DNA from: Neoarius graeffei
Lineage: Eukaryota; Chordata; Actinopteri; Siluriformes; Ariidae
Reading direction: 5' to 3'
DNA: 64,000 bases
Assembly: GCF_027579695.1 (NCBI RefSeq)
Contig: NC_083571.1
Location: 48,585,890-48,649,889, forward strand
The first letter of the stretch is position 1, and each line of letters opens with the position of its first letter. Shown piece after piece: positions 1 to 8,722 of the stretch. Position numbers and translations under genes: made by a program. The notes beneath the pieces were generated by a model. It did not search any database. It was not told where the DNA came from and saw only the letters and a program-made list of their open reading frames with translations.

Positions 1-63
1 TGCCATAATTCCCTGAAGGTTGGCCGGGTAGACAGTTGAAGCAGCCTCTGCTGAGTCGGTCAT
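1..63 (-). CDS. 5' end of an LTR-retrotransposon gag-like ORF (cut by window edge)
   Basis: An open frame of 21 codons starts at the ATG complementary to 61-63 and runs off the window. It begins MTDSAEAASTVYPANLQG. It lies 14 bases downstream (minus strand) of the TG...CA segment at 77-555, the expected place for gag after a 5' LTR. I infer the start of a Ty3/gypsy-type gag from this position and from resemblance to short acidic gag starts in fish elements. Too little is visible to name the family. A chance ORF is possible. Confidence 0.4.
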   Translation of the reverse strand, partial: MTDSAEAASTVYPANLQGIMA

Positions 64-76
64 GACGGAGTCTTTC

Positions 77-555
77 TGTTAGGGTTTTGCTGGGATTCGA
101 ACCTGGTTCGTTGGTGTGATGATCCAGCAAACCCCCACTAGGCCACCAGGGGGATGACTCAAATGCAGAGGCGTGAGGCGGAAGTAGAAAAAGAATCAAA
201 AAGGTTTATTTAAACTATATACACTATATACAGGGCAAAACAAAAGACAAAAAAAACCAAAGAGTGTAATCCAAAAGAAAAGCAAAGTGCAAAAATACAA
301 AAGCTAAGAAGATCAAAAAAACACAGTACAAAGGAAACTGGAGATAAACATAACAGCACAAAGACTCCGTGACAAGAGGACTGAACTCAGGGGTATAAAT
401 AGACAAACTAATTAAGGACACAGGTGAAGATAATTAGGCAATTAACACAAACTCAAAACACAGGAACAGTGGCGGCCTCTAGAGGCCAAAATGAACACGA
501 CATGAAAAGGAAATAACAGCGGCCTCTAGAGGCCAAAACAGTCCTAGTCCTAACA
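77..555 (-). repeat. Probable 5' LTR of the gag-bearing element at 1-63
   Basis: The segment begins TGTTAGG and ends CCTAACA, a perfect 7-bp terminal inverted repeat of TG...CA form. On the minus strand it has a TATTTATA box near 395-405 and an AATAAA signal near 208-214, in the order expected of U3-R-U5. Two copies of GGCCTCTAGAGGCC (about 475-535) lie in the U3 side. Bases 100-150 look tRNA-like (B-box-like GGTTCGAATCC on the minus strand), but no folded tRNA gene is supported. No primer binding site was recognised. Confidence 0.5.
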
Positions 556-739
556 ATTTCTGGATACATAAAACCTAAATGGAAGCTTTTTGCATCATTT
601 AAAAAAAAAAAAAAACTTTGTTACAGGCTATTGCCTGAAGTAAACACATTTGCATTTGTAAAGCACAAAGTGCATTTGCCTTTCAAATAAACTACATAAT
701 CATTTAGCAAAATACCCAGTGGACAGCTCAAAGTTTAAA

Positions 740-778
740 ATGGTCAAAGAGATTACTTTCTGGTTGATGCTGAGTAAG
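740..778 (+). CDS. Candidate first coding exon (signal-peptide-like start) of the fucolectin-like gene
   Basis: ATG at 740 opens 13 codons (MVKEITFWLMLSK) and is followed at once by a consensus donor, AAG|GTAAGA. The short hydrophobic stretch ITFWLML could be the start of a signal peptide, which a secreted lectin needs. It ends in phase 0. Joined to 1254-1275 (phase 0 to 1) and then to the exon at 10611 (phase 1) it gives one continuous frame. The hydrophobic core is short and not classical, and a 9.3 kb intron follows, so this is a hypothesis resting on phase and position only. Confidence 0.25.
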
Positions 779-1253
779 GTAAGAAATCTATCTAAACTGT
801 GTCTTTCTTTTCACACATTATATATATTTTTTATATGATGCAGTTCATATAATTGGATGTGCATGGTAGAAGTCCGAGTCTTAAGTGGTGAATGCTACAT
901 TGCTTTTCCAGCTGGCTATTTTCCTTTCCTTCCTTGACTGCTGGTGTAAATCATCTAAAGTTGTCTTTCTATTTGAGCAGAAAATGGAGAATTCACAGAG
1001 GCCCAAGCTTCTTTGTTTAGGTAAACTGTGATTTCAAGTATCAAACTGAATTCAAGTATTATTTTTAACAGTGTTAGATGCAATACACTAAGCTTTATTT
1101 AATGTCACTTTTAATTACATTTACGTTGCCAGTTAAAATGACGATACCTATCATATATTTAAAAAATGACATATTCTTTCTGTTACATCTCTTCCGAATG
1201 TATGAGCTGAGATTAGATATTTTTGCACAGGGATGTACATTTTCTCATTGCAG

Positions 1254-1275
1254 TGGATGCTGACCCATCAACAAG
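1254..1275 (+). CDS. Candidate 22-nt micro-exon before the lectin domain
   Basis: The segment lies between a pyrimidine-rich acceptor (TTTTCTCATTGCAG) and a strong donor (AAG|GTAAGA). Read in phase 0 it gives WMLTHQQ plus one base, which completes the glycine codon at the start of the exon at 10611. Read in phase 1 it does not fit that exon. Transcript data would be needed to accept it. Confidence 0.22.
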
Positions 1276-1285
1276 GTAAGAATAT

Positions 1286-2125
1286 AGTACCGTATGTGTA
1301 TGCATATATAAAACACGGTCACATAAAAATATGAAGTTTATCTTCGAGTGGTGACTATATATCACAGGTGAGCGAAGCGAACAGGTGATATTTTTCAACA
1401 CGAAAATATAAACTTCATGTCTTTGTACCACCATGTAATGTTCTTTATATTATGCAAACACATCCACAAAAAATACACAAATTTATCAAAAGAAATTTAA
1501 TTTTGAACTGGTTCGCCATTTTGACAACGCACATGAAACCAGTGAGAAAACATTGGGAGTGACGTCATCAAAGTGAAATATTGGGAATTATTATACATAC
1601 AGGACACTTTTTCCATTGAATAAAAATATGTATTCTATTCCCTTCTAGCGGATTTCATTCATTTGGTTCGATAGCATGCAATATTGTTATCATATTGCTT
1701 ATCCTACAAACAAACAGTCCCCAAATTTATCAAAACATCAATATCCTCAACAGTGACATTGAAAAATATGACATGGTTGCAGTTCTTGATGTCCCAGATG
1801 TAGTTCGTATGAAAAATATGAGTGGTGTATTTCCCAGTAAAACACTCATGACCATATAATACAGACATTCCAACCTGCAAAAAGTCATTTCAGGGAAGTA
1901 GCCCCAAGCCCCATATATAACACCCCCCCCCCCCCCCCCCCCCCCCGGTATGAAAGGACAAGCAGGACATGTTGTCACTAGAGAAAATTACTTTAATTAG
2001 ACACTGAAATAAACATGAATGGAACATAAAGGTTTTTTTCAGAGACTACTTAGATGAACAGAAATATGTCAAATAGCTTTTCTGAAACTAGTATTCTATA
2101 AATACAAATACTAGCCTTCCTATTT
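1286..2125. repeat. Degraded repeat with an inverted pair and a poly(C) run
   Basis: The arm at about 1326-1352 (ATGAAGTTTATCTTCGAG-like) is repeated inverted at about 1398-1424, enclosing a GC-richer loop with AGGTGAGCGAAGCGAACAGG. This looks like the end of a DNA transposon. A run of 24 C lies at 1923-1946. It may be the far part of the hAT relic whose transposase C-terminus is at 2126-2342, but I could not match ends. Confidence 0.4.
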
Positions 2126-2342
2126 CTTTTGCAAACTTTTGTTGGATTGTGATGTGGCCTGCTTTGCAGATTTGAGCAATATGCCAGAAACCTCAACCTC
2201 GTGGCTGTCTGTGTCAGTGAACTTGTTAATCTTGCAAGACATCAGATTCACAAGTGTTTAGTGAGACGGTTGACTCGTGAATTCTGTTTCAATGTGACGC
2301 ATCATGCTGAATGCTCTTTCTACATCACAGTTAGAATTTGAC
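2126..2342 (-). pseudogene. hAT transposase C-terminal (dimerisation) fragment
   Basis: Minus-strand translation gives NSNCDVERAFSMMRHIETEF, then an in-frame TAA, then TLVNLMSCKINKF and SHEVEVSGILL. The CDVERAFSMM pattern is the hallmark of the hAT C-terminal dimerisation region, where the tryptophan/arginine-rich helices pair transposase monomers. Only about 70 codons survive and one stop interrupts them, so this is a dead relic. The rest of the transposase is not visible nearby. Confidence 0.6.
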
Positions 2343-2768
2343 AGCACCAAATTAGATAGGAATTAGATCGGCCTATATGTAGAAAATGTGACAACAAAAT
2401 ATGTAGATGACTTATACTATTTATGTAAACTGTTATTACTATATTTAAATAATTTTTTTGATATTCTATTGCAAATTTAAGCAACTCCTTCAAGGAGTTT
2501 GGCCTTATAATGCAGCCTTGGCAGCTAGAGCAGCAGCTACAATTATTGACACCTTAATGATCTTTTGGCCATTGCAAAAGTAGAAAAGACTTTCAATATG
2601 TAAATTGTGCATGAATAATTACTCAAACTTCCACTGGGGAAAAAAAAAGAGTTGATTCCTGATTACGTAGCATATCAGATTACGTGACACTGTTCCACAA
2701 TTATCGACACCTTTGTCCACAGTTATCAATACCGTTCCACAATTATCAGCATCCAGATGATTATTTAT

Positions 2769-3092
2769 TGTGGCGTGTACAAGGTGTGGGTGGAGCACAG
2801 AAGACGGCAGGACAGAGATCAGGATGACAACTGGGTTTTATTGCCAAACTTTTCAGTCTAACACACAGAATTCAGTCTAAGAGGCTGACGCGCGCACACA
2901 GACTGTCGTCTCCTCTGGATCATCACTCCCCTCTGCTCTCACTTTCCCTCCTTAAATAGGGCGCGGTTTACTGGGGAGAACACACACAAAACATAGGTTA
3001 ATCACACTCAGGTGAAGCGATTCTGCCACTTACCTTCCCTGACTCCGCCCTCCTGTCACAGACCGGCGCTTGACCACGCCCCCGCTGCCACA
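2769..3092 (-). repeat. Solo LTR of the Gmr1-like Ty3/gypsy family (copy 1)
   Basis: TGTGGCG...CTGCCACA, homologous along its length to the LTRs at 4998, 25514, 34658, 39268 and 50370. It is flanked by a perfect 5-bp duplication TTTAT (2764-2768 and 3093-3097), so it is a complete solo LTR, not the partner of the LTR at 4998-5308. On the minus strand it carries a TATTTAAGG TATA-like box (about 2955) and AATAAA in the AGTTTGGCAATAAAACCC context (about 2838). Confidence 0.88.
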
Positions 3093-3530
3093 TTTATTTA
3101 AAAAAATTGGTATGTGGTATTAAGTTAACAAAACAGTTTTTATTTAAAATTTGTTTTACATAGACTTATATTTAGTGCAAAATATATTTTATATAAATAT
3201 ATCAATGTCAGTGCTTACGTAAATGAGGAAGTCATTCTAATGTTTGTAAACAAATTAACTGAAAATGTTTAACCTGTGTCAGGAAATCTTTTTGTTCCAC
3301 AAAATACTTTCTAAGTATTTTCGTAGATCATATTTTGTTAATCATACATTGTTGTTTGTATTACTTTCTAGTTTTTTTAGTTTACTAATAAATGTCAACA
3401 GGCAATAGACATTCCCTGTGTCCGAAATCACTCCCTACTCACTATAGGGCACTATATAGTGGGGTTGCCATTTTGTAGTGCTGTCCGAAATCTTAATGAG
3501 GATTAAAATAATTAGTTTTTCTTTTGTTTC
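3093..3530. other. Unclassified AT-rich segment inside the DNA element
   Basis: No coding potential. Around 3420-3500 there is a palindromic stretch with CACTATATAGTG and the direct phrase TGTCCGAAATC repeated (3420 and 3482), a pattern of short fish DNA-transposon ends. Nothing else is recognised. Confidence 0.35.
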
Positions 3531-3600
3531 AGACATGTAAAAGCTTTTTTACCTTTACCTGACATGTTTCGACGGTGTAACTTCCGTCTTCATCAGAGGG
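3531..3600 (-). ncRNA. Hammerhead-ribozyme-like motif (Penelope-type)
   Basis: Minus strand: core CTGATGA (complement of 3590-3596), one extra A, stem II GACGG/CCGTC with loop AAGTTACA, then GAAA, then stem III ACATGT pairing with a second ACATGT, followed by C in a GTC cleavage context (3532). Core, stem II, stem III and the NUH triplet are all in the right order. Stem I is not convincingly paired, perhaps because the element is cut at the join to gypsy sequence. Penelope-like retroelements are known to carry such motifs in their pseudo-LTRs. Activity is unknown. Confidence 0.5.
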
Positions 3601-4952
3601 TGACCCACTCTTTACTAAGCGTGTCATTAAATCCTGAAATCCCGGCCAATCAGTCCCCCAAATTATAGAGTGGGTAAGGTGAGGATTAACCGCCGCCTTC
3701 ACTATAAATTTTTCCCCTCGGAAAAAAAATGTGGACTGACACCAAAGGGTAGCTGTGAACATCCCCGTGCACACACAACACCTTCACCCCCCATGCTCCC
3801 CCCAATGCCTCATTTTGCACCAGGCTTTGGTGAATCGAGGTCTGGTTACAACCAGAATCCACCAATGCCTGATATGTATCTCCTTGGATACTCACCGGTA
3901 TGCGATATGCTCCGGCCCGATCGAGGGCGGCCTCTGGCGCATCGGGGATCCGAACCACCGCGCCCACTTCCATCGCCGTGCACTGCTGTTGAAGGTGGCC
4001 CGGCTCCCCGCAGCGCCAGCAAACCGGCCCGGGCTTTCCCTCTGCACCGGTGTTCTGGGGCTCACTCACCTGAGGTGGGGGAGAAACAGACACAGAAGGG
4101 AGAAATGGGAGGGCACCATGGGTGCGGCGGGCCGGCTGGGGTGGTGCCGGCCCCCGCCTCTGCAGTGGGGGAATGGGGCGAGGACGGGACACAGGAGGAG
4201 GGGGAGAGAGAGAGAGAGAGAGAAGAGGAGAGAAGAGAAGATGCCGTCTGCTGTCCTGCCGCCGGGACAGCCGCCAAATGGTCCTCCGCCAGCTCGACTG
4301 CCTGATCCAGTGATGCCGGGCGGTGGCACTGGACCCACTCCGTGGTTCCTGCTGGCAAGCGAGCGATGAACTGTTCCAGCACCACCTGGTCGATGATTCC
4401 CCCGGCGTCGCAGTTGTCGGCCCTCAACCACCGCCAGCAGGTGTCCCGGAGTTGCTGGCCAAACACGAACGGCCGGCCGACTTCCTCCAAGCGCAACGCG
4501 CAGAAGCGCTGGTGCTGCTGTTCTGGGGTGCGCCCCACACGCTGGAGGACGGCCCGGCGGAGGTCCGCGTAGGCCAGCCGGCGGTCGGCGGGGAGCTGTA
4601 GCGTGGCCAGCTGTGCCTCTCCCGTTAGCAGGGGGAGGAGGCGCGCCGCGCGCTGCTCCATCAGCCACCCCGAGGCTTCGGCGACTTGCTCAAAGAGCGC
4701 GATGAACGCCTCGGGGTCGTCCTGCGGGCCCATCTTGGTGATGGTGAGGGGAGACGGGCCCGCGGTAGGAGCGCTGGTGGACCCCGCCGACGCAAGGAGG
4801 TGCCGGAACGCCTCGCGATCTTCTTGTTGGGCCAGCACCAGGGCCTCGAAGCGCCGCTCTTGCTCCTTCCAGAGGGTGACGAGTGCCTGGTGCTGGCTTT
4901 GCTGGGCCGTGGCGAGGGCGTGGACCAGGTCGGCGAATGGAGAGGACTCCAT
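3601..4952 (-). pseudogene. gag and protease part of a truncated Gmr1-like retrotransposon (copy A)
   Basis: Gag starts at the ATG complementary to 4950-4952 (MESSPFADLVHAL), after the primer binding site. The middle of the protein (about 4350-4720) has the pattern of a SCAN-like capsid C-terminal domain: HQRFCALRLEEVGRP, LRDTCWRWL, VVLEQFIARLPAGTTEWV. An expanded CT/GA run at about 4203-4240 shifts the frame. In the next frame a CCHC zinc knuckle (CWRCGEPGHLQQQC) and an aspartic protease site (ALVDSGCNQTSI) follow. Sequence homologous to the full element stops near 3600, so integrase, RT and the 3' LTR are missing. Non-functional. Confidence 0.85.
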
Positions 4953-4979
4953 GGGGCTGCTCGGCTGGTGCTCCACTTT

Positions 4980-4996
4980 ACCGGGTTTCGGCACCA
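4980..4996 (-). promoter_or_regulatory. tRNA-Phe-type primer binding site
   Basis: One base after the LTR the minus strand reads TGGTGCCGAAACCCGG, an exact complement of the 3' end of vertebrate tRNA-Phe (CCGGGTTTCGGCACCA). This site would prime minus-strand DNA synthesis of copy A. Confidence 0.85.
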
Positions 4997-4997
4997 C

Positions 4998-5308
4998 TGT
5001 AGCGTTCACTAGGTGTGGGTGGAGCACAGAGGACGGCAGGACAGAGATTGGGTTCAAAAATAGCGTTTATTGCTCTACTTTTCAGTCTAACAATCTTCAC
5101 TGATATAGACGCGCACACACGATTGGCGTCTTGTTCGGGGATGAGCTCTCCTCTGCTCTCAGCTCTCCCTCTTTAAATAGGGCGCGGTCACTGGGAAGAC
5201 ACACACAAACAGGCTAATTGACGTCAGGTGTAGTGATTCTGCCACTTACCTTCCCTGACTCCGCCCTCCTGTCACAGACTGGCGCTTGACCACGCCCCCG
5301 CTGCCACA
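4998..5308 (-). repeat. 5' LTR of truncated Gmr1-like copy A
   Basis: TGTAGCG...CTGCCACA, followed on the minus strand by the primer binding site and gag, which makes it a 5' LTR. TATTTAAAG on the minus strand (about 5175) is the TATA-like box and AATAAACGC (about 5068) the polyadenylation signal. No matching 3' LTR of this copy exists in the window. Confidence 0.88.
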
Positions 5309-5743
5309 GTCATTTAATTCCACAGGGTGTCGATAATGGTGGACACGGTGGAAGTGATCACTATTATCGACACCTCACGTGACTTGTCAAATGCGCATTT
5401 AGATACCAAATGGCGATTGTCAAACGAAAGAGTAAGAAACAAAGTAGGCTTCGACAAGGAGATCATGAAATATCGGTGAATTTGATAAGTAAAACATGTC
5501 CATGATCTTTCCACCATGCTCACCTGCAATGATAATGTCTGGGTTTTCCTTGAATTGCTGATCATGCTAAAAAAAATCCCATCTCAGGTAACGAGATCAA
5601 ACGGCGAGGGGGGTCTTCTGGTTGATTAATTAATCAATAATAACTGTTGTAACTGAAACTCACTTTTGTAAAATTGTTTTTAATTGGTAAATCTGAAAAG
5701 GTGTCGATAATTATGGACTGTCGATAATTGTGGCTGCTGCTCT
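5309..5743. other. Right part of the TA-flanked DNA element
   Basis: Contains several TATCGACA motifs in both orientations (5330-5375, 5700-5730) and the short ORF at 5410-5503. Nothing else is recognised. Confidence 0.4.
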
Positions 5744-6615
5744 ATTATAAATAATATGCACATGAACAAATGACACCTGTTAATCTCACTTTAGAGGACC
5801 ACATTAGAAATGTGTATTTATACTTTTTTGTGCTGTCCTCGGTGCTATGTATACTTTTTTTTTTAAACATGCAGGGCCGCGTTAACCCTTGCCGAGGCCC
5901 TGGGCAGCCCCCCCCCCCCCCCCCCTGAGGCCCCACCCCCGCCTGTTGTCAACTGCGCTCAGCAAATTCACCCCCTCAGATGTGCCTGTCTAACTAGACA
6001 CAGAAACTTAAATAATGACAGTGGCACAATTAGAAATACTACTGAACGATAAAACTTTATATCCATCAACACCTATTTAATCGAGAAAAAGCAATGGTGA
6101 AATAGGCAATTGCATGGTGAAAAAATCCATCAGACATCACGGTTAACAAGTCTGGTTAACTAAAGTTTAGCCTCAAGAAGCCTTTGAATGAGTGAGTCAA
6201 TGAACATAACCTAGGCCTACAACAGTTTCTTTAGTATTCAGAACAAGAACATTCATTTGGTATATAACCATTCATTTTCATTTTGGAATCCAGGCAACTT
6301 TTAACTTGTGAAACACAGCGATAACAAAGAAAGAAAAATATCTTGCTTTTCAGAAATAAATCTCAAAATGTTAGGCTATGTGAAACATTTCATCCTTTCA
6401 CACACGTAATGTCCCAAACAGCAATGGCACACAGCTTTGCGCATTCAGTTTGACAGCCATGGGTCAACTTACAAGGGCACTTACCTACTTTTCTGGAAAG
6501 CGAAGTCATTAATTAAATCAGGGCTTTTCAAAGTGAGGGGCGTGCGTCCCCTAGGGGGCGCCAGAGTTCTTCAGGGGGGGCGCAACATGAGGAAAAATAA
6601 ACCAGAATAAGTTAC

Positions 6616-6841
6616 TACACTCTTAAAACACATGTGTTGAAAATAACACAACTTGCGTTGTTTTTTAACACATCTCTATGTCCAGATTGGGACAACAGAA
6701 CTTTTGTTCATTTTAACACATTATGTGTGTTATTTGTGCAATTTTGGTGTTAAACATTTCTGAAATATAACACAACTCTTGTTGAAATTAAACTTGCACA
6801 AAAGATGTGTTGATTTCCAACACATTCGTTTTAAGAGTGTA
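6616..6841. mobile_element. 226-bp MITE with 14-bp perfect terminal inverted repeats
   Basis: Begins TACACTCTTAAAAC and ends GTTTTAAGAGTGTA, an exact inverted repeat including TA at each border. The interior is rich in AACACA/TGTGTT pairs and could fold into a long hairpin. No coding capacity, so it would be mobilised in trans by a Tc1/mariner-type transposase. Confidence 0.8.
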
Positions 6842-6886
6842 TTGTGGACATTTAGCGAACTTCAGCTAGTCTTTGCCAGAGACAAA

Positions 6887-7070
6887 ATGGATCGATTTTT
6901 TGGACCTAAAGCTACAGTGAGTTAGGAGACAGAGTCTGGGCCAAGCAAAAAAAAGAAGGAAGTATGACCACGATTATTTAAAGTTTGGATTTTCATGGAC
7001 TGGATCTGAAGATGCTCCACTGCCACAGTGTGTTGTCTGCCAAGAGGTGCTTGCTAACGATGCTATGAGA
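6887..7070 (+). pseudogene. hAT transposase N-terminus with BED-like finger (ZBED5-type)
   Basis: ATG at 6887 gives MDRFFGPKATVS, then a stop. After a +1 shift the frame from 6963 reads YDHDYLKFGFSWTG and LPQCVVCQEVLANDAMR. The layout (acidic/lysine start, YLKFGF, then QCVVC...LAN) matches the N-terminus of the ZBED5/ZMYM6-like hAT transposase group, where CxxC is half of the DNA-binding BED finger. The gene breaks off exactly where the tandem repeat at 7071 starts. One stop and one frameshift confirm decay. Confidence 0.7.
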
Positions 7071-7400
7071 TGTTTAAAATGTGTAAAACAAGATGCTTTT
7101 TTAAAAAAAGGCACAGATGTTTAAAATGTGTAAGAAAAAAAGATGTTTTAAAAAAGCACAGATGTTTAAAATGTGTAAAAAAGATGTTTTAAAAAAGCAC
7201 AGATGTTTAAAATGTGTAAAAAAGATGTTTTAAAAAGCACAGCTGTTTAAAATGTGTAAAAAAAGATGTTTTAAAAAAGCACAGATGTTTAAAATGTGTA
7301 AAAAAGATGTTTTAATAAAGCTCATATGTTTTAAATGTGTAAAAAAAGATGTTTTCAAAAAGCACAGATGTTTAAAATGTGTAAAAGAAAAAAAATAAAG
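7071..7400. repeat. Minisatellite, about 8 units of about 40 bp
   Basis: The unit is close to AGATGTTTAAAATGTGTAAA then AAAGATGTTTTAAAAAAGCAC, with small length changes. It begins inside the transposase remnant (the phrase ATGAGATGTTTAAAATG), so it probably grew by local duplication within the hAT. Confidence 0.85.
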
Positions 7401-7446
7401 ATGTGTACAACAACAATTTTTTTTAATACGAATGGAACATTAAGTA

Positions 7447-8227
7447 TAGGGTTGTTTTACAATCAGGGTACGCAAGCTAAAAATCACATTTAACACTTAT
7501 TATATTCAATATCAAAAGGCTTGACTAAATAAACTTGGTTGTTTATTGTAGCCCTGTGATAGCTCTATTTACCATGCAAAAAAAAAAAAATAAATTGGTG
7601 ATAACGTTATTTTGGGTGAATGTATGGCAATATGTCGTATTTAGCAAAATTACTCGTGTCATTTAGAAAAAGTGCTTTTTTTGACCACAGGTAGCTCCAA
7701 AAGGGATGCACTTAAATCATTCTTTATACCATAAAACACATATTTGGTTCCATATCATTGGAAACATAGTTAAGTTTTAATGTTGAATGCCAGTAAGTTT
7801 TCAGACTATTTTGATCAAATTAGTATGTAATTGTGTCAAAAAAAAGTCCTCTCCGAGACAGCTAATTTTTCAATATAAAATAACATATCTAAAATGATTA
7901 TTTTCATCCTAAAATGTGGTCAAGATATTGGGACATAAATATTAGAGACAACTAACACAAAGCTTACAGCCTTATATTTAAAAGCACTATGGAAGTAGTG
8001 GATTCTGAATTGTCAAAAAAATGTCCTCTCCGAGAATCACTTCATTTGTTTCTCCCATCTTATAGCAGATTACACAAAACTACCATACACACATGTCAAA
8101 AAATGACCTGAACTCTGTTCTTTAACTTGTCCTTCACTTAAAAACTGGTACAAGAACCAGTTTGAATCAATTTGAATTTTGGACCCCTGTGACACAAACT
8201 TTGTACCCTGATTGTAAAACAACCCTA
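7447..8227. mobile_element. 781-bp MITE with perfect 24-bp terminal inverted repeats
   Basis: The left end after TA is GGGTTGTTTTACAATCAGGG and four further bases. The right end is its exact reverse complement, followed by TA. No ORF. Two copies of the phrase GTCCTCTCCGAGA (about 7847 and 8023) lie inside. Perfect ends suggest that it is younger than its hAT host. Confidence 0.8.
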
Positions 8228-8722
8228 CAGCAACAACAAAAATTGTAAGGAGGGGCGATGTTGTTTATTTGCTCTCTGGAGGGGCTGATTCTCCCACACT
8301 TTGAAAACCCCTGAATTAAATCATTGAACTCAAGCTGGCGTAGCGTGTGAAGACATGGTGGACAGTGATCATATTGACAATGACGGGTGATTTATGCAAC
8401 GGGACAAGGTGTGGGCTTCCTTATGGGTGGCGAAATGTATCAAAAATGTTATCAGTATGATCAAAACTTCTGAAAATATCGTTTTATATTTTCCGATCTC
8501 GCTACCTCCGAGGCCCCCTAGTGACCGAGGCCCTGGGCAGCTGCCCATGAAGCCCATTAGGATAACGCGTCCTTGTAAACATGTATGAATTTTTACCAAA
8601 TAAGTCCACTTCAACATGTCTTTTACAATCGTTTACCCCACCATGGGCAATGCTAAAATCACTATTGCAAACAGTACATGGCGCAACACCATCATTATTT
8701 TTACCTCTACTAGACAATGGTA

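Larger units (their letters stand above)
556..1285. other. Intergenic sequence with candidate 5' exons of the lectin gene
   Basis: AT-rich and apparently single-copy. Three exon-like segments with good splice signals occur here (740-778, 981-1020, 1254-1275). Two are listed separately. The 981-1020 segment has a good acceptor and donor, but its length (40 nt) breaks the reading phase if spliced between the other two, so it is not called. Confidence 0.35.
2526..5744. mobile_element. TA-flanked inverted-repeat DNA element carrying later retrotransposon insertions
   Basis: The left end (TAGAGCAGCAGC then ACAATTATTGACACC) and the right end (read inverted: TAGAGCAGCAGCCACAATTATCGACA) form terminal inverted repeats, with TA at both borders as in Tc1/mariner/pogo-type elements. 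Further copies of the TTATCGACACC motif occur inside both ends (2690-2745, 5330-5375, 5700-5715), which suggests subterminal binding sites. About 2 kb of the interior is later Gmr1-like sequence. A 31-codon plus-strand ORF at 5410 (MAIVKRKSKKQSRLRQGDH) might be a transposase N-terminal remnant. Confidence 0.6.
6519..8313. mobile_element. Nested hAT element with ZBED-type transposase remnant
   Basis: The ends CAGGGCTTTTCAAAGTG and (inverted) CAGGGGTTTTCAAAGTG are terminal inverted repeats. The flanks are a perfect 8-bp duplication AATTAAAT (6511-6518, 8314-8321). It sits inside the 5872-8575 hAT and itself carries two younger TA-flanked MITEs (6616-6841, 7447-8227), a BED-finger fragment and a tandem repeat. 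Confidence 0.88.
5872..8575. mobile_element. hAT-type element (outermost of a nest)
   Basis: The ends CAGGGCCGCGTTA and (inverted) CAAGGACGCGTTA are imperfect terminal repeats, and the flanks are a perfect 8-bp duplication TAAACATG (5864-5871, 8576-8583), as made by hAT transposases. The phrase GAGGCCCTGGGCAG occurs inside both ends. No transposase is left outside the nested element, so this is a non-autonomous or gutted copy. A poly(C) run follows the left end (5911-5924). Confidence 0.85.

Noticed and set aside
95..155. tRNA gene on the minus strand
   Set aside because: A B-box-like GGTTCGAATCC is present, but acceptor and anticodon stems do not pair; it lies at the end of a TG...CA LTR.
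981..1020. Additional lectin exon
   Set aside because: Good splice signals, but its 40-nt length breaks the frame between the flanking candidate exons.
1078..1263. 61-codon ORF with hydrophobic start
   Set aside because: No homology, AT-rich, overlaps intron-like sequence; likely chance.
3670..4369. Long plus-strand ORFs over 3670-4369
   Set aside because: GC-rich shadows antisense to Gmr1-like gag/protease; no homology of their own.
2769..5308. LTRs at 2769 and 4998 as the pair of one retrotransposon
   Set aside because: The 2769-3092 LTR has its own perfect 5-bp duplication (TTTAT), so it is a solo LTR; the 4998 copy lacks a 3' LTR.
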